The notes under the pieces were generated by a model, which was given only the letters and a program-made list of their open reading frames with translations, made no database searches and was not told where the DNA came from. Made by a program: the position numbers and the translations under genes. 64,000 nucleotides of DNA from Blastobasis lacticolella (lineage: Eukaryota > Arthropoda > Insecta > Lepidoptera > Blastobasidae), in contig LR990059.1 in the NCBI GenBank assembly GCA_905147135.1, forward strand, positions 16,453,001-16,517,000, in the 5' to 3' direction. Below are positions 22,601 through 34,600 of this stretch, in pieces (the first letter of the stretch is position 1; every line of letters starts with the position of its first letter).

Positions 22601-25600
22601 TCACTTTTCGCAGCAGGAATTCAATTAATAAGAGGTGACCTTTTACAGAATGAGCCAGTGATGTAGCTGGCGCGTTTATACTTTATTAACCACCTTTTGG
22701 ACCTACTTTTTCCTTAGCTTGTTCAGTCACCAATCCCAAGGCAACCCGAAGGAAAGTGTACTTTTTACGCTCTGGTAGCAGATCGCGGTGTTGAAAACTA
22801 CCAACAGAAAACGCTATGTGGCTAATTTTCAGTTTATGTACGATAAGGTTTCTTCCGCCGCCCGATTTCTGTCTGATAGCACTCTAAGAAAATTTAAAGT
22901 AGAATGTTTCCTTATTTCTTTCGCTTTCCTGTTTAACTTCCTGTAAAAAGTTGCGGAAGCAAGACTTGCCTGTTTGTCAACCATTTATTCAGCGAGTGCG
23001 GTTTCAGCGTCGGAGTTTTGAGCCGCCCAAGGAGCCGACGTAGCCTGACCTATGAACATGTTGGGGCCTCCGACGTGGCCTTTTCCACTGACTAACATAA
23101 TGCAACCGTGTCTCCGTAGGAGCTGCTGTTCCGCAGCGAGGACTACCTGCGGCCGCTGCGGCTGCTCACGCGCGAGTGCGTGCGCGCCGCGAGGGCCGAC
23201 GCGCAGGCACTCTTGCCTCTAGCGAGGGCCCTCGCCGCGCCGCCTACCACCGACCCGCCTAACGAGGTATGTGTAACATAACACATTATAACATCATATC
23301 AGCCAGACCCACCACCAGAGCGTCGGTGGCCGGGCGATTGAGTACCCCCGCGAGTAATCCCACTGCGGCCATGTACCAATGACTCTTTTCTGAGTTATGT
23401 ACATTAGTTGAATTCTAACCGATGCTCTTACGGTGAGGGAAAACATCGTGATGAAACCTGCACATTTAGGCGACTGAATGTGTAACCTGGATCCAATCTG
23501 GTCAGGTTCCCCTGGTAGCAGGGTCAAGGTCAGATGGTCAAGGCGGACCCCGGGCCCTCGTGCACAAGGTGATGATGAAAAAGGTAAACACGACTAGCCG
23601 AATTTTTCAAATTAATCAATAGCCTTCTTTTTACATGAAGTCTGTTACGTATCTGGTTCACTTTTATTGTTTACTATTCCTGTAACTTTGATTGAACGAG
23701 ATACATACAGATACACACCTACGTCCGTATCCCACAGAGGTAGACAGACATCGAGCGCCACAAGCTACGACACAAAAAAAATTTTATGGTCCTAAATAAA
23801 TGTTTTCTATTCTGTTCTATACACACATCTTTTGCCTCTACCAAATTCGTACATCTTGTCATACATTTACGCCGGTTGAGGGTACTGCTGAGCTGCCCTT
23901 TTTGAAGAAGGTCATTTATTACTATAAAATTCGCCCCCGTTGAGGGCTTTAGTGATTTCAAAATCTACCAAATGGCACTACCGAGAAGTAAGGTCCGTTG
24001 TCAAACGACTGCCGTACTATTGGACGCAAACAACTGCTGTAAAATGGAGGCTCGATCCTAGCCAATGATAGTAGTTTTGACGTAGTTGCTGCATGCTTAA
24101 GCTTAACGATTGGTGGTGCAAGGGAAAGTCGAGGGTAAAATATGTCGTGGGCGCTCTCCAACACGGTGGACAAACCTCATCACGTCTGTGACACACTACA
24201 CTATAAATGAAAACTCTCGCTCAGCCAAACACAGGGATACATGGCCTTGCATCACGAGGTCGGCGGTGGCGCAAGACCCGACCTACACATGACCACGTCC
24301 ACTCGTGTTAAGAGTGCACAACTAAGAACAGTTACCTACGTAAATCACCTCAACCACACCCCCTTCTCATCAGGTCCGCGACCGCGCGTTCGCCTCCCTG
24401 GCAGACCTGTTCTGCTGCTGCTGCCTGGTCACAGCTTCGCACAGCAAGCACCTGCCTGAATACCGGGCTCAGCTGGGAGCCGTACAGGCCGTTGCTGTGG
24501 GCTGGTTACTGGACGTGGCTGTGCCTGTCTACCGGCCACAGAGGCAGGAGTATTTGCAGGCGCTTAATAAGGTTGGTACATCAATATACCACATTTTTAA
24601 GGTATATTCCGGGTTTCCTACCGCGTACCTTTGTTGACGAGTAGCCCGATATTTTGACGCAGTTGCATGTATCATGGTCACTGAACGACTAAACCCGGAA
24701 CAAACCTTTAAAATGTGTGATAATAATCGCGATAGTTTAAAACATCAATATCCTCCACCTCAGCTTTTTTCTTAGCAATCTTTTATCGCGCGTTTTCTAT
24801 GATCAGTCCAGTGTACTTGTCAAGACTAATCAAACGAGTCCAAACTCGTTGGGTTTATCATGCGTAGTTTAGGAGTTCCGGATGGTCACCTTTCGTCTCC
24901 ATAATCAGATCAGCTCGATGCTACATTGTGTTGTCACCGAACTATCATATATACGGGGTTGTACCACACTTTCAACTGCTAAAATACTGATATACTTGAT
25001 GTATAATTTATAACTGATGTGAGTACTCTGAGCTTACTTGATTGTCAAATACGCACTGATCTGATATTAGGCGCACTATACCACCGAATTCGGGGTCAGC
25101 ATATAAAAGTCCAATGTACGTTTTGTCTCGTACAATAAAAGTATGCAAAATTCCAGCTCAATCTATACCGGTAAATCGGTCAAATTTAACTTACAAGATT
25201 TTATTATGTATATTGTGACATGTGAAAGTAAATAAAAGCTTATAAAATGGACCTTATCCTCTCACTTTATCTTAGCTTATTCTTGCGCTCTTTGCTTTTA
25301 ATTTTAAATGCCTGAATGTAATAATAAGCCTTCTAATATGGCTAACCATTGGCTCTCCCATATGCACTCTCACTTTATCTCATCATGTCACCTTATTCTC
25401 GCGCTCTTTGCTTCTGAATTTAGCCGTCTGAATAGAACCAAGTGTAAGACCAAACCATTATCTCCCCCAGATAATGTTCGTGGAGGCGGCCGAGGCGTAC
25501 AGCAAGGCGGACAACTGGCCGCCCGAGTCGGAGCGCGCGCACACGCACCGGCTGTGCGCCGACGCGCCGCTGCCTCAGAACACGCTGCTCCGGCTCATAT

Positions 25601-28600
25601 TCATCGGACTGTCCAAGGTGAGGCGGTGGAATTGACCACTAGATGATGAAGGGATAAGGTAGCCGCCAATGTTGACAAGCGAAGTAGGAGATGGAAAAGT
25701 GTAATTACTTACCTGGCCGGATGGCCAGGGGTTCAGGGGTCCTACAGTTGATCGTCGGAAGTATTATTTATGTGACAGAAGTTGGCACACATCTCTAGCG
25801 CGATGTAGGAACGGTCAGCGCCATCTATGTGCGGATGCTTGTAACCTAGTTTTCTTGTATTCGTAATGTGGGTTTTGTTGAGTTTCTCTATTGGAGCGAT
25901 AGATGCCGCTACACTCACCACCATCCGATAACGAATTTTAATAATCCGAAGGTTCGAAAGAATGCTTCCTGCTCGTACGATTCGGATGTGGAATAGCCAC
26001 AGTTTTTTCGGACTATGACATGGGATCGTTCGAGAATTATATTAAATATCTCCTTAGGGGCAGGTAACGCATTGGTAGCACCCCTGGTGTTGCTGATGTC
26101 CATTGGCGCTTCACCGTATTACATTTAAAAAAATTACTTGTCTACTTAGGACAATGTATTTTTTTTATTTACTCCTTTTTTGTATTATTATTTTTAACTT
26201 TGTTTTCTATCGTGTCGTGGTGTCTTGTGGCAATAATGTCCTTTCTACATCATTACAGCCCATATCAGTCCACTGCAGAATTTAGGGCCTCTCCCACGAT
26301 ACCCCAGGTCATCGCCATAATCTCTGCGCTCGGCAGGCGGGTTGGAGACGTCCTTTCTTATTCTTATTTCTTTGTCTCCCCCCAGGACATCCCAGTCACC
26401 CCGGCGGAGGTGCTGGAGGTGGTGGAGGCGGTGGTCCGTCGCGCGGCCGCGCTGCCGCCGGACGACCAGCCGCTGCACGTGGACAAGCCGGAGTTGCCCG
26501 ACTACTTGTTCCAGCTGTGCCAGTTCCATCCGCCGGAAAATGTCACGCTGCCTGCTGGGTGAGTGGGTGGGGAGGGAGTTTTGGATCATTCGGACGCGCC
26601 TGCTGGGTGAGTGGGGCGGTGGTGGGGGAGTTCTAGGTCATTCAGACGCGCGCCGTGTGCCAATTCGAGCGAAATGCCACCTCGTCCGAGGTCCTGGAAG
26701 TGTTGGAGGCGGTGGCGCGGTCGCCGGTCGACCAGCCGCTGCATGTGGACAAGCCGGAGCTCCCGGACTACCTGTTCCAGCTGTGCCAGTTCCATCCGCC
26801 GGAGAATGTTACGTTGCCTGCTGGGTGAGTTGGGTGGGTGGTGGGAGAGTTGCGTGCAATTTCTTTTTATTCAGGTCGTAAACAGTCGTGTTACATTGCA
26901 TAAAGAGCATTGGACATTAGGGTGTCCCGTCCATGTATGAGAAAAAAAATATTTCAAGCTACACAATCGCAAGAGGTATCAAAATTTGCGTAATTTAACA
27001 CAGATTATGAAAAATGTAAAAATATTTGAATTATGTGTAATCTTGAGGGCTCTACCGAACGTTGAAAATTTGGGAATTATAAATTTTTACAGAATTTTTC
27101 CGCTGGCTTAAAATAATACAAATTCAAGCTTATTTTATACTAAAATATAAAAATTAAAGAAATATAGCATAAAAAAACAGAATAATCAAAATAGAGCATA
27201 TAATCAATAGAACATTTTTTATTTTAGTTTGCTTGTTATTGAGTCAAAAATTATGGATTTTGTCCGTGATTGCATATTCCAATGAAGCCATCTCAAGCAT
27301 TAGCGTCAGTAACATAGTAACACTATGTGAGGCCTTTGTTACCACAGATTGTGTATAACAAGGATAGTCAACAATTTCCAAGCTTTTATCTTTTGTCATG
27401 ATTTAAAAGTCGTCATTAGAAAGATGCTGAAGAATCGGCGGTGCAGTGAATAACCGGCGTTGCGGATTTCCCTGTCACACAATAATTTATGTGTAATCTT
27501 CCACAGATAAGTTAAATTTAAAAGTTTTTATTCTGATATTAGTGCTACTTTCAGCTTTTCTAGATTATTAAGTTAAATCTTTAGTAGAAACCAAGAGGAT
27601 GTCAGGAAAAACAGCAGCAGCAAATCGCATCGATAAACATTATCTGTCACAGAGCTTAGCTACTTTGTTAGTTGGCTTTGCTTAATGTTTTTCTATTCGC
27701 TGTTGAAGTCAGTGGTGTCTCTCTCGAGGTCGTTTATGTCGGGGATGCCTTTGGAACATACTTCTGAGAAATATTCAAGCACTAATCACAATTTGCAGAA
27801 ACAGAATCAGTTTCTTAAGAGGCTCCCATGCTGTGTTTTTATCAATCTAGTCCTTTATTTTTAATCAATACTACCATAGCCTCCTTCATCTACAAGCCAT
27901 GCGCAGAAGTTTGACAACGTCGCTTTTTTTAATTTTAGTGTACCTGAAAATTACTGTAGAACTTTCTTCGCGGTCGTCGTCGTTTAATGTTATTAGTTAT
28001 TTAAGTGATTGAGTATATGCATTAGTTAGATAATATGAAATTGGATAGATTCCTGTACTATTTACCTATCTACCTACTTGGATTATATCCTATTACCCTA
28101 TTAATAACATAAATGCGAAAGTTTGAAAGGCTTGATGGAAGTTTGGATGGATGAATGTTACTTCGTCATGCAAAATTTACCCAACAGATTTAAATGAAAT
28201 TTGGCAGTAATGTAGCATATAACCCAGAATAGTATATAGGCTATATTGAATCCCATAATTATTTGTGGTTCCCGCGGGCGCGGGTCTGGAACATGATCCT
28301 ACTAATACTATAAATGCGAATGTTTGTGGGTATATTTGTTACCTCTTCACGCCTAAACGGATGAACGGATTTGGATGAAATTTTGTAGGTAGCCAGGTTA
28401 CCGCCTGGATTAAAACATAGGCTACTTTCTATTTAAAGTCTATAGGCAGCGCTGACCGCTTTTCATCAGGTGGCCCGCTTGCCTGTTTGCCTACCGTATG
28501 CCAAAAGCTATTAGGAAATAAAGCTAGACAAAATATTGCCTAATTTAAGTAATTTATTCATTAATATAATACATTTTATACATTGATACATATGTACAGG

Positions 28601-31600
28601 ACTAAGTAACTATATACAAATCAGGGAGATAGGTACCTACCTTAAAACTACTGAAAGTACATAAGAAATGCAAATATATTAGTCGATATAGAGTACCTTC
28701 GCTGATTTTTTAAAAGTAATAACAACTGGTCTTTAATTATATCTACCTGCTTTTGTACCTCACTACTATCCTCGTCTGTATGATCGATTGCTTTTTCTAA
28801 GTATTCTAGTGCCTTCTCAATGCAATGATTATATCTTATTTTTGGTGGCTCGTGAGAACATTTGTACCGACCTAATAGATTTTCCAGTTGGGAACATTTA
28901 GAAAGCAGCAAAGTATGGGACAACATCGGTTTCAAATCATGTTCGGACAGTTCATTTTTACCTAAAAATACTTTTGACTTTTAAATTAGAAAATACAATA
29001 ATATTGTTGAGCACTTTGACGGGAACATCATCGTTTAAAGTATAAAAATACATGAACTGGTCACCATATCCTAAACGCCACCCACAATACAATTCTGTTT
29101 TAAATTTAAGACCTTCCTGTAGCTCACTAAAGCTCTTAATCTCATCACTTTTTAACTTTAAATTTTCTTTTTCTTTTTGCCTTCGAATCCATTTTTGCCG
29201 TCGTTTTTCTGGATCAGTTCTAGTCTTGGGGCATGCTTTATTTTTTGGGCAAACTAGGAAATATACGGGGTATCGCACCAGTCACTAGACGAGCGCGTTT
29301 TACTGGTACCTTTTCAACGCTGCCATCACCGTGGTATATATTAGTTGTTGTGATAACTTCCTCTTCGCTAAATTGTTTACTACATACGAAGGAACCAACA
29401 GTGGGACTCCAGTTCGCTCGGGAAATAGCAGAAGTCCATTTTTTAAAAAGATATTCATTCTTTGGAAACGAAAAAGTCGGCACAGCCTCTTGTCCGTTTT
29501 TTAGCGTTACATCGTAGTTTGACCTACATTTTTCTATGCAACAACGCCTAGGCATCTGTTGGAGAAATATTACTATTTTAAAACAGAATTTGAATGATAA
29601 AATAAATAAAAAGCTAACAACAAAAATGATCGAGGATTGTTTTTTACTAATCGTATTTATCCATATTTGGCACAATTATAAATATATTTACTTTTATTTA
29701 CCTTCGTAGATGGTCCATACAATTCGTTTATTTATAGTTTTGATAATATATTTTAAATTTATTAGCTTAAAATTCAAAATATTCCCGCTCATTGACATGT
29801 AAACAATGAGTGAATCGGTTCACAGCGACGTTGCCGTTCCGTGCTACAGCATGGCTTGTAGATGAAGGAGGCTATGATACTACTCATTACTATTTTCCTA
29901 ACATTAAACTTCTCTCATTGATAAGAACTTCCTTAGGTTTCAAGCTCAAATACAAACAAGATTCAGATGAAGTACACTTAAGAAGAAGTCTAAAAGCTTC
30001 TTAGATAACTCTAACTACACTCGTTACGTCATTCGTTTTTGAAACTAGACATAATTTCTTTAGCTTTTGCGGTATCTTTTCAAATTGAGGTAGGAATCCA
30101 TCCACTTTTCGTGGTCAAATGATGTCAGGAATTAGATAATTTGGCCATACTTTCGACTAGCTTTATTGCCCGCATCTTCGTCTGCGCAAAATTAGATTAG
30201 AACGTTCCGGACCCGTTCCCGTGGCAACCACATTGAATCTCGGGATGAACTATAGCCTATGTAACCCCCTGATAATGCAGCTTTCTATAGTTGAAAGAAT
30301 TTTTAAATAGTAGTAAGTAGTAATTGTTGAGCGTATCATTACAAACAAACAATCAAACCTTTTCTCTTTATTATATTAGTATAGATTAGAATGGAAGCTT
30401 TGGGTCCAAATATTGTTGATATTTTCTGAAACAGTCCCATATAAGTATTACTGAATTGGATATATTCTTTCTATTATCGGTACTTCCATTTCAAGTCGTT
30501 CTTGACTAATAAAATAGCGCTACCGATCGTCAAATTCTAAGTATGTTCTCAATATAGCGGAAGTGCCTCACGACGTCTCGAACTTATTATTCAAATAAAG
30601 TCACAAAATCTACTTTTACACTGTATCGCAACTACAGTGTAAAAGTAGTACTTTGAATTCGAAAAAACATTAGCGAGTAAAGTCCAAAAGCCACAAAGTC
30701 CTCGAAACAAGTTGAAACGTACCAAGTTACCTGCGACTTTGAATTTGCAAGTCCCAATCTGCTAATTCGAGGTTGCCGATAACATATTGTTGAATAAAAA
30801 TCTAAATATCGTGTTTGTATTACAACTTAATAAAATAATAACTAAATATTTTTCATATTTACGTTTAAAATAGGATAGCGAAATATTACCTTAAATTTGT
30901 AAATTTTTCAAAACTTTGCCGATCTGTAGAACCCTAAAGGTATAGTTTTATTTGGTTTTGCGAGTTATTTGAGTAATCTACGATTAATTACGCAACTTTT
31001 GACAGGTCTTGAGTTAAGAAAATCAAGAAAGAGATATAAAGCTAAAATCTGGAGTAGCGAAATATCATAATTTTTCAGTACTTCAAAGATCGGCAGAACC
31101 CTGAAAATCAAATTTTATTTTATTATTTTTATTATTATGGTAATCTGCTATCAATTACGCAAATTTTAAGAGGTCTTGCGTTAAGAAAATCCAAGAAAAA
31201 AATTCTCGGGACACCCTATTGGACATTTCATCATCATCATCATCACAGCCCATAACAGTCCACTGCAGGACTTCGGGCCTCTCCCACGAAAGGCCCGGAC
31301 AATAATATTGGACATTTACTATGGAGAAAATCACCACTCACATGCTGATGTTCGATTAAAATCAAAGTACGAACCGGTCACCCATTCAGTTCCAGGGTGC
31401 TATGAACGTTGCTTAATCTAGATTATCGGTGACTAAAATTTTCTATAGATTGTAGAGGTGTTCGTTATATTAGATAACGGGTATATTATAACGGTATAAA
31501 AATATACTCATAACACCTAATATTAATACATAATATTTTCTGCTACTAATATATTATAACACAAGATAACCATAATATTGTTGTGTTATTTTTCCTGTTA

Positions 31601-34600
31601 TCTATGCGATTAATGTCGTTGAAAGTCGTAAACTAATGTTTGTACGTGGTAATACAAATATATTGATTAATAATACATTTTTATCGCCCAATGGGTGAAG
31701 AATTTAGATATTTACTTGTAGTTAATGAACACTAATCATTAATTACCTAGGTTATAATTAGCGACTCGGCTATTAATGCCATACGAATAAATAAATAAAT
31801 ACATTTCTATATACGATTTTGTTCCCCAAGGTACTAAATCAACTGTAAATTATAATAATTATACACACTGAAAAACGGCGACCGTTATACGCTACATAAA
31901 ATTATATTAGGGTGTTATATTATTCCGTTAAAAATAACATAATATTTTGTAATAGAATAACGTCACGTTATGTTATATGAATATAACGGATCCGCGCACC
32001 TCTAATAGATTGGCATAAGTTTTATGAGAAGCCGTTATTTTTTTCAAAATGGCGTTAAGTCGATGATGACTCGGTGATACAGCTTGTAGACCTACAGCTA
32101 CCCTAAATAACATTGCTTCTAGCACAGAATAAACTAACATAATGTAATACAGTGACAATTTTACTTACAAGAACCTACTTTATTAGGATTACGTTTGATA
32201 GAGAGTAACGAAAGATTCTTTCCTTTATTAAGAGTTTTGACCTTTATTTCTTTATTGGTGATTATGTTTTTCGAATTTGATTCACAATGCATACACCCTA
32301 TTGTATTAATGGTTTCGAATACCTGAATGAGGCAATGGGGATTGTAGGACCCTACCACCATCCTCTAGGCCCAAGACAACCACTCTAAGAGAAGGAAGGA
32401 TATGGATGAGTGTTTTAACAAATGGCCAATCCCTCAGATGACATAAAGTCTACTGCTACAATAGGTACTGTCGTATTGGACAGACGCAACAGCTGTGAGT
32501 GCTGTGGAAGTTTACAAATCTATTTTAGCCAATATTTATTTTGGCAACAGACTTCCGCTATTTGGTGGATAGGTTTGGTCGCGGTCAAAACCTCATTCGC
32601 GAAAACGATCTAATGAAAATGTGCCATTAAAGTTGTTATAAACTAAGAATTCTACCGGCAGAGTAGAATTGGCCGTGTGGTGTCCGGCAGAGTAGAATAG
32701 CACCAACCCCTTACACTCGTGGGTGTCGTACAAGGCGACTAATGTTTTCGAGGCAAAACATCATGAGTCTCCGTAGTCTGGAAAATTGGCAGCAGCATTT
32801 TCCATTGTTATATTATTTAAACACTGCGATCTCCAACCCACCTGCCGAGCGTGGAGATTATGGCGATAACCTCCCCTTTCGTGGGAGAGGCTCTAAGTCC
32901 TGCAGTGGACTGTTACGGGCTGTGGTGATGAAACTAAGAAGCCGTAAAGACGTATAGTTCATATTCTATTACGCGCCAGAAAATGTATGTATTTAGTTTT
33001 ATTTAGGAAACAAACAGCCCTTTTTATAAGTATTTAGATGCAAAATCAAATTTAGATCTACAGTTCCTTAAACACTATACGTTAAATAATATTCGCGAAC
33101 AGCGAGCAAACAGGTTGTCAACTTACAAATAAATATGAGATCAAATAACGTATGAGATTGCCACCGTTCTTATGTTATGATAACTACTCACGTAAAGCAA
33201 GTGAACCCTGGGCCTTCGCGTGCCGCGCGGGAACGCAACCGGGACATAACACCAAGATGATAATGATGATGATGATGTCTCTCGTGACAGGTACACGGTG
33301 CCGCCGCTGGCGATCACGGCGCTGTACTGGCGCGCGTGGGCGATCCTGGCGATGGTGGCGGCGCACAACCCGCAGGGGTTCGCCGAGCGCATCGCCGCCG
33401 CCTACCCCACGCTGCGGGCGCTCATCGAGACCTGCATCACTGGGTGAGTTGGTGATGTCTCTGGGTACACGGTGCCATCACGGGCTGTACTGGCGCGCGT
33501 GGGCGATCCTGGCGATGGTGGCGGCGCACAACCCGCAGGGGTTCGCCGAGCGCATCGCCGCCGCCTACCCCACGCTGCGGGCGCTCATCGAGACCTGCAT
33601 CACTGGGTGAGTTGGTGATGTCTCTGGGTACACGGTGCCATCACGGGCTGTACTGGCGCGCGTGGGCGATCCTGGCGATGGTGGCGGCGCACAACCCGCA
33701 GGGGTTCGCCGAGCGCATCGCCGCCGCCTACCCCACGCTGCGGGCGCTCATCGAGACCTGCATCACTGGGTGAGTTGGTGATGTCTCTGGGTACACGGTG
33801 CCATCACGGGCTGTACTGGCGCGCGTGGGCGATCCTGGCGATGGTGGCGGCGCACAACCCGCAGGGGTTCGCCGAGCGCATCGCCGCCGCCTACCCCACG
33901 CTGCGGGCGCTCATCGAGACCTGCATCACTGGGTGAGTTGGTGGGAGAGAGAGGAAGAATAAACGTTTATTATAGGTAGAGGCACGGCACACCTAGACTC
34001 GCGTTTCTCGCGTTATGACATTTCGAATTAGACATTTTTTCTAGCCATATCTCTCCATTAATAATGACATTGAAATGTCTATTGCAGCCAAAAATATTTA
34101 CTCGACTATCCTCGACAGACGTATATTGTCTTATAATCTGTCCAAACTGACTTGTTTTATTTGGTTAAGGAAATTATGTATATAAATGGACAATGTGCAG
34201 CAGTATTCATTAAAATTCACATTCTATGTGTTTCTTATATAATTCTCGACATCTATACACAATATACGTACGTTGGCCGTGTGGTGTCCGGCAGAGTAAA
34301 ATAGCACCAACCCCTTACATTCATGGGTGTCGTCGTACAAGGCGACTTATGTATTCGAGGCAAAACTTCAAGAGTCTCCGTAGTCTGGAAAATGGGCAGC
34401 AGCATTTTCCATTGTTATATTTAAACACTGCGAACTCCAACCCGCCTGCCGAGCGTGGAGATTATGGCAATAACTTCCCTTTCGTGGGAGAGGCCCTAAG
34501 TCCTGCAGTGGACTGTTACGGGCTGTGATGATACGTAGCGTGATTGATACGGCAAGTCGTGATTTTTGGTATTATTTGTTGACCAAATAAGACAAGTCAG

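Larger units (their letters stand above)
27875..29876 (-). mobile_element. P-element-like transposon carrying a THAP gene
   Basis: 2002 bp. The TIRs start CATAGCCTCCTTCATCTACA and match for about 28 bases, with a further shared block ACAACGTCGCT / GCAACGTCGCT. Flanked by ATACTAC at 27868-27874 and 29877-29883. The only gene inside is the THAP-domain frame on the minus strand. A THAP DNA-binding domain, CA-starting TIRs, a TSD near the 8 bp of P elements and the scar at 6246-6277 together point to the P superfamily. No catalytic RNase-H-like region is present, so it is non-autonomous. Two Lep1 fragments are inserted at 28098-28440. Confidence 0.8.
26919..31217. mobile_element. 4.3-kb TIR element with 10-bp duplication
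   Basis: Termini AGGGTGTCCCG and its inverse, flanked by exact copies of ATTGGACATT at 26909-26918 and 31218-31227. Subterminal similarity extends inward ('CGCAAGA...AAATTTGCGTAATT' on both sides). It contains the P-like element and the Lep1 pieces; without the P-like element it is about 2.3 kb. No transposase is seen, so the superfamily is open. It fills much of IntS1 intron 12. Confidence 0.75.

Noticed and set aside
29238..29555. THAP gene as a normal host gene nested in IntS1
   Set aside because: It lies between TIRs with a target duplication, has two frameshifts and lacks a zinc ligand, so it is read as transposon-borne.
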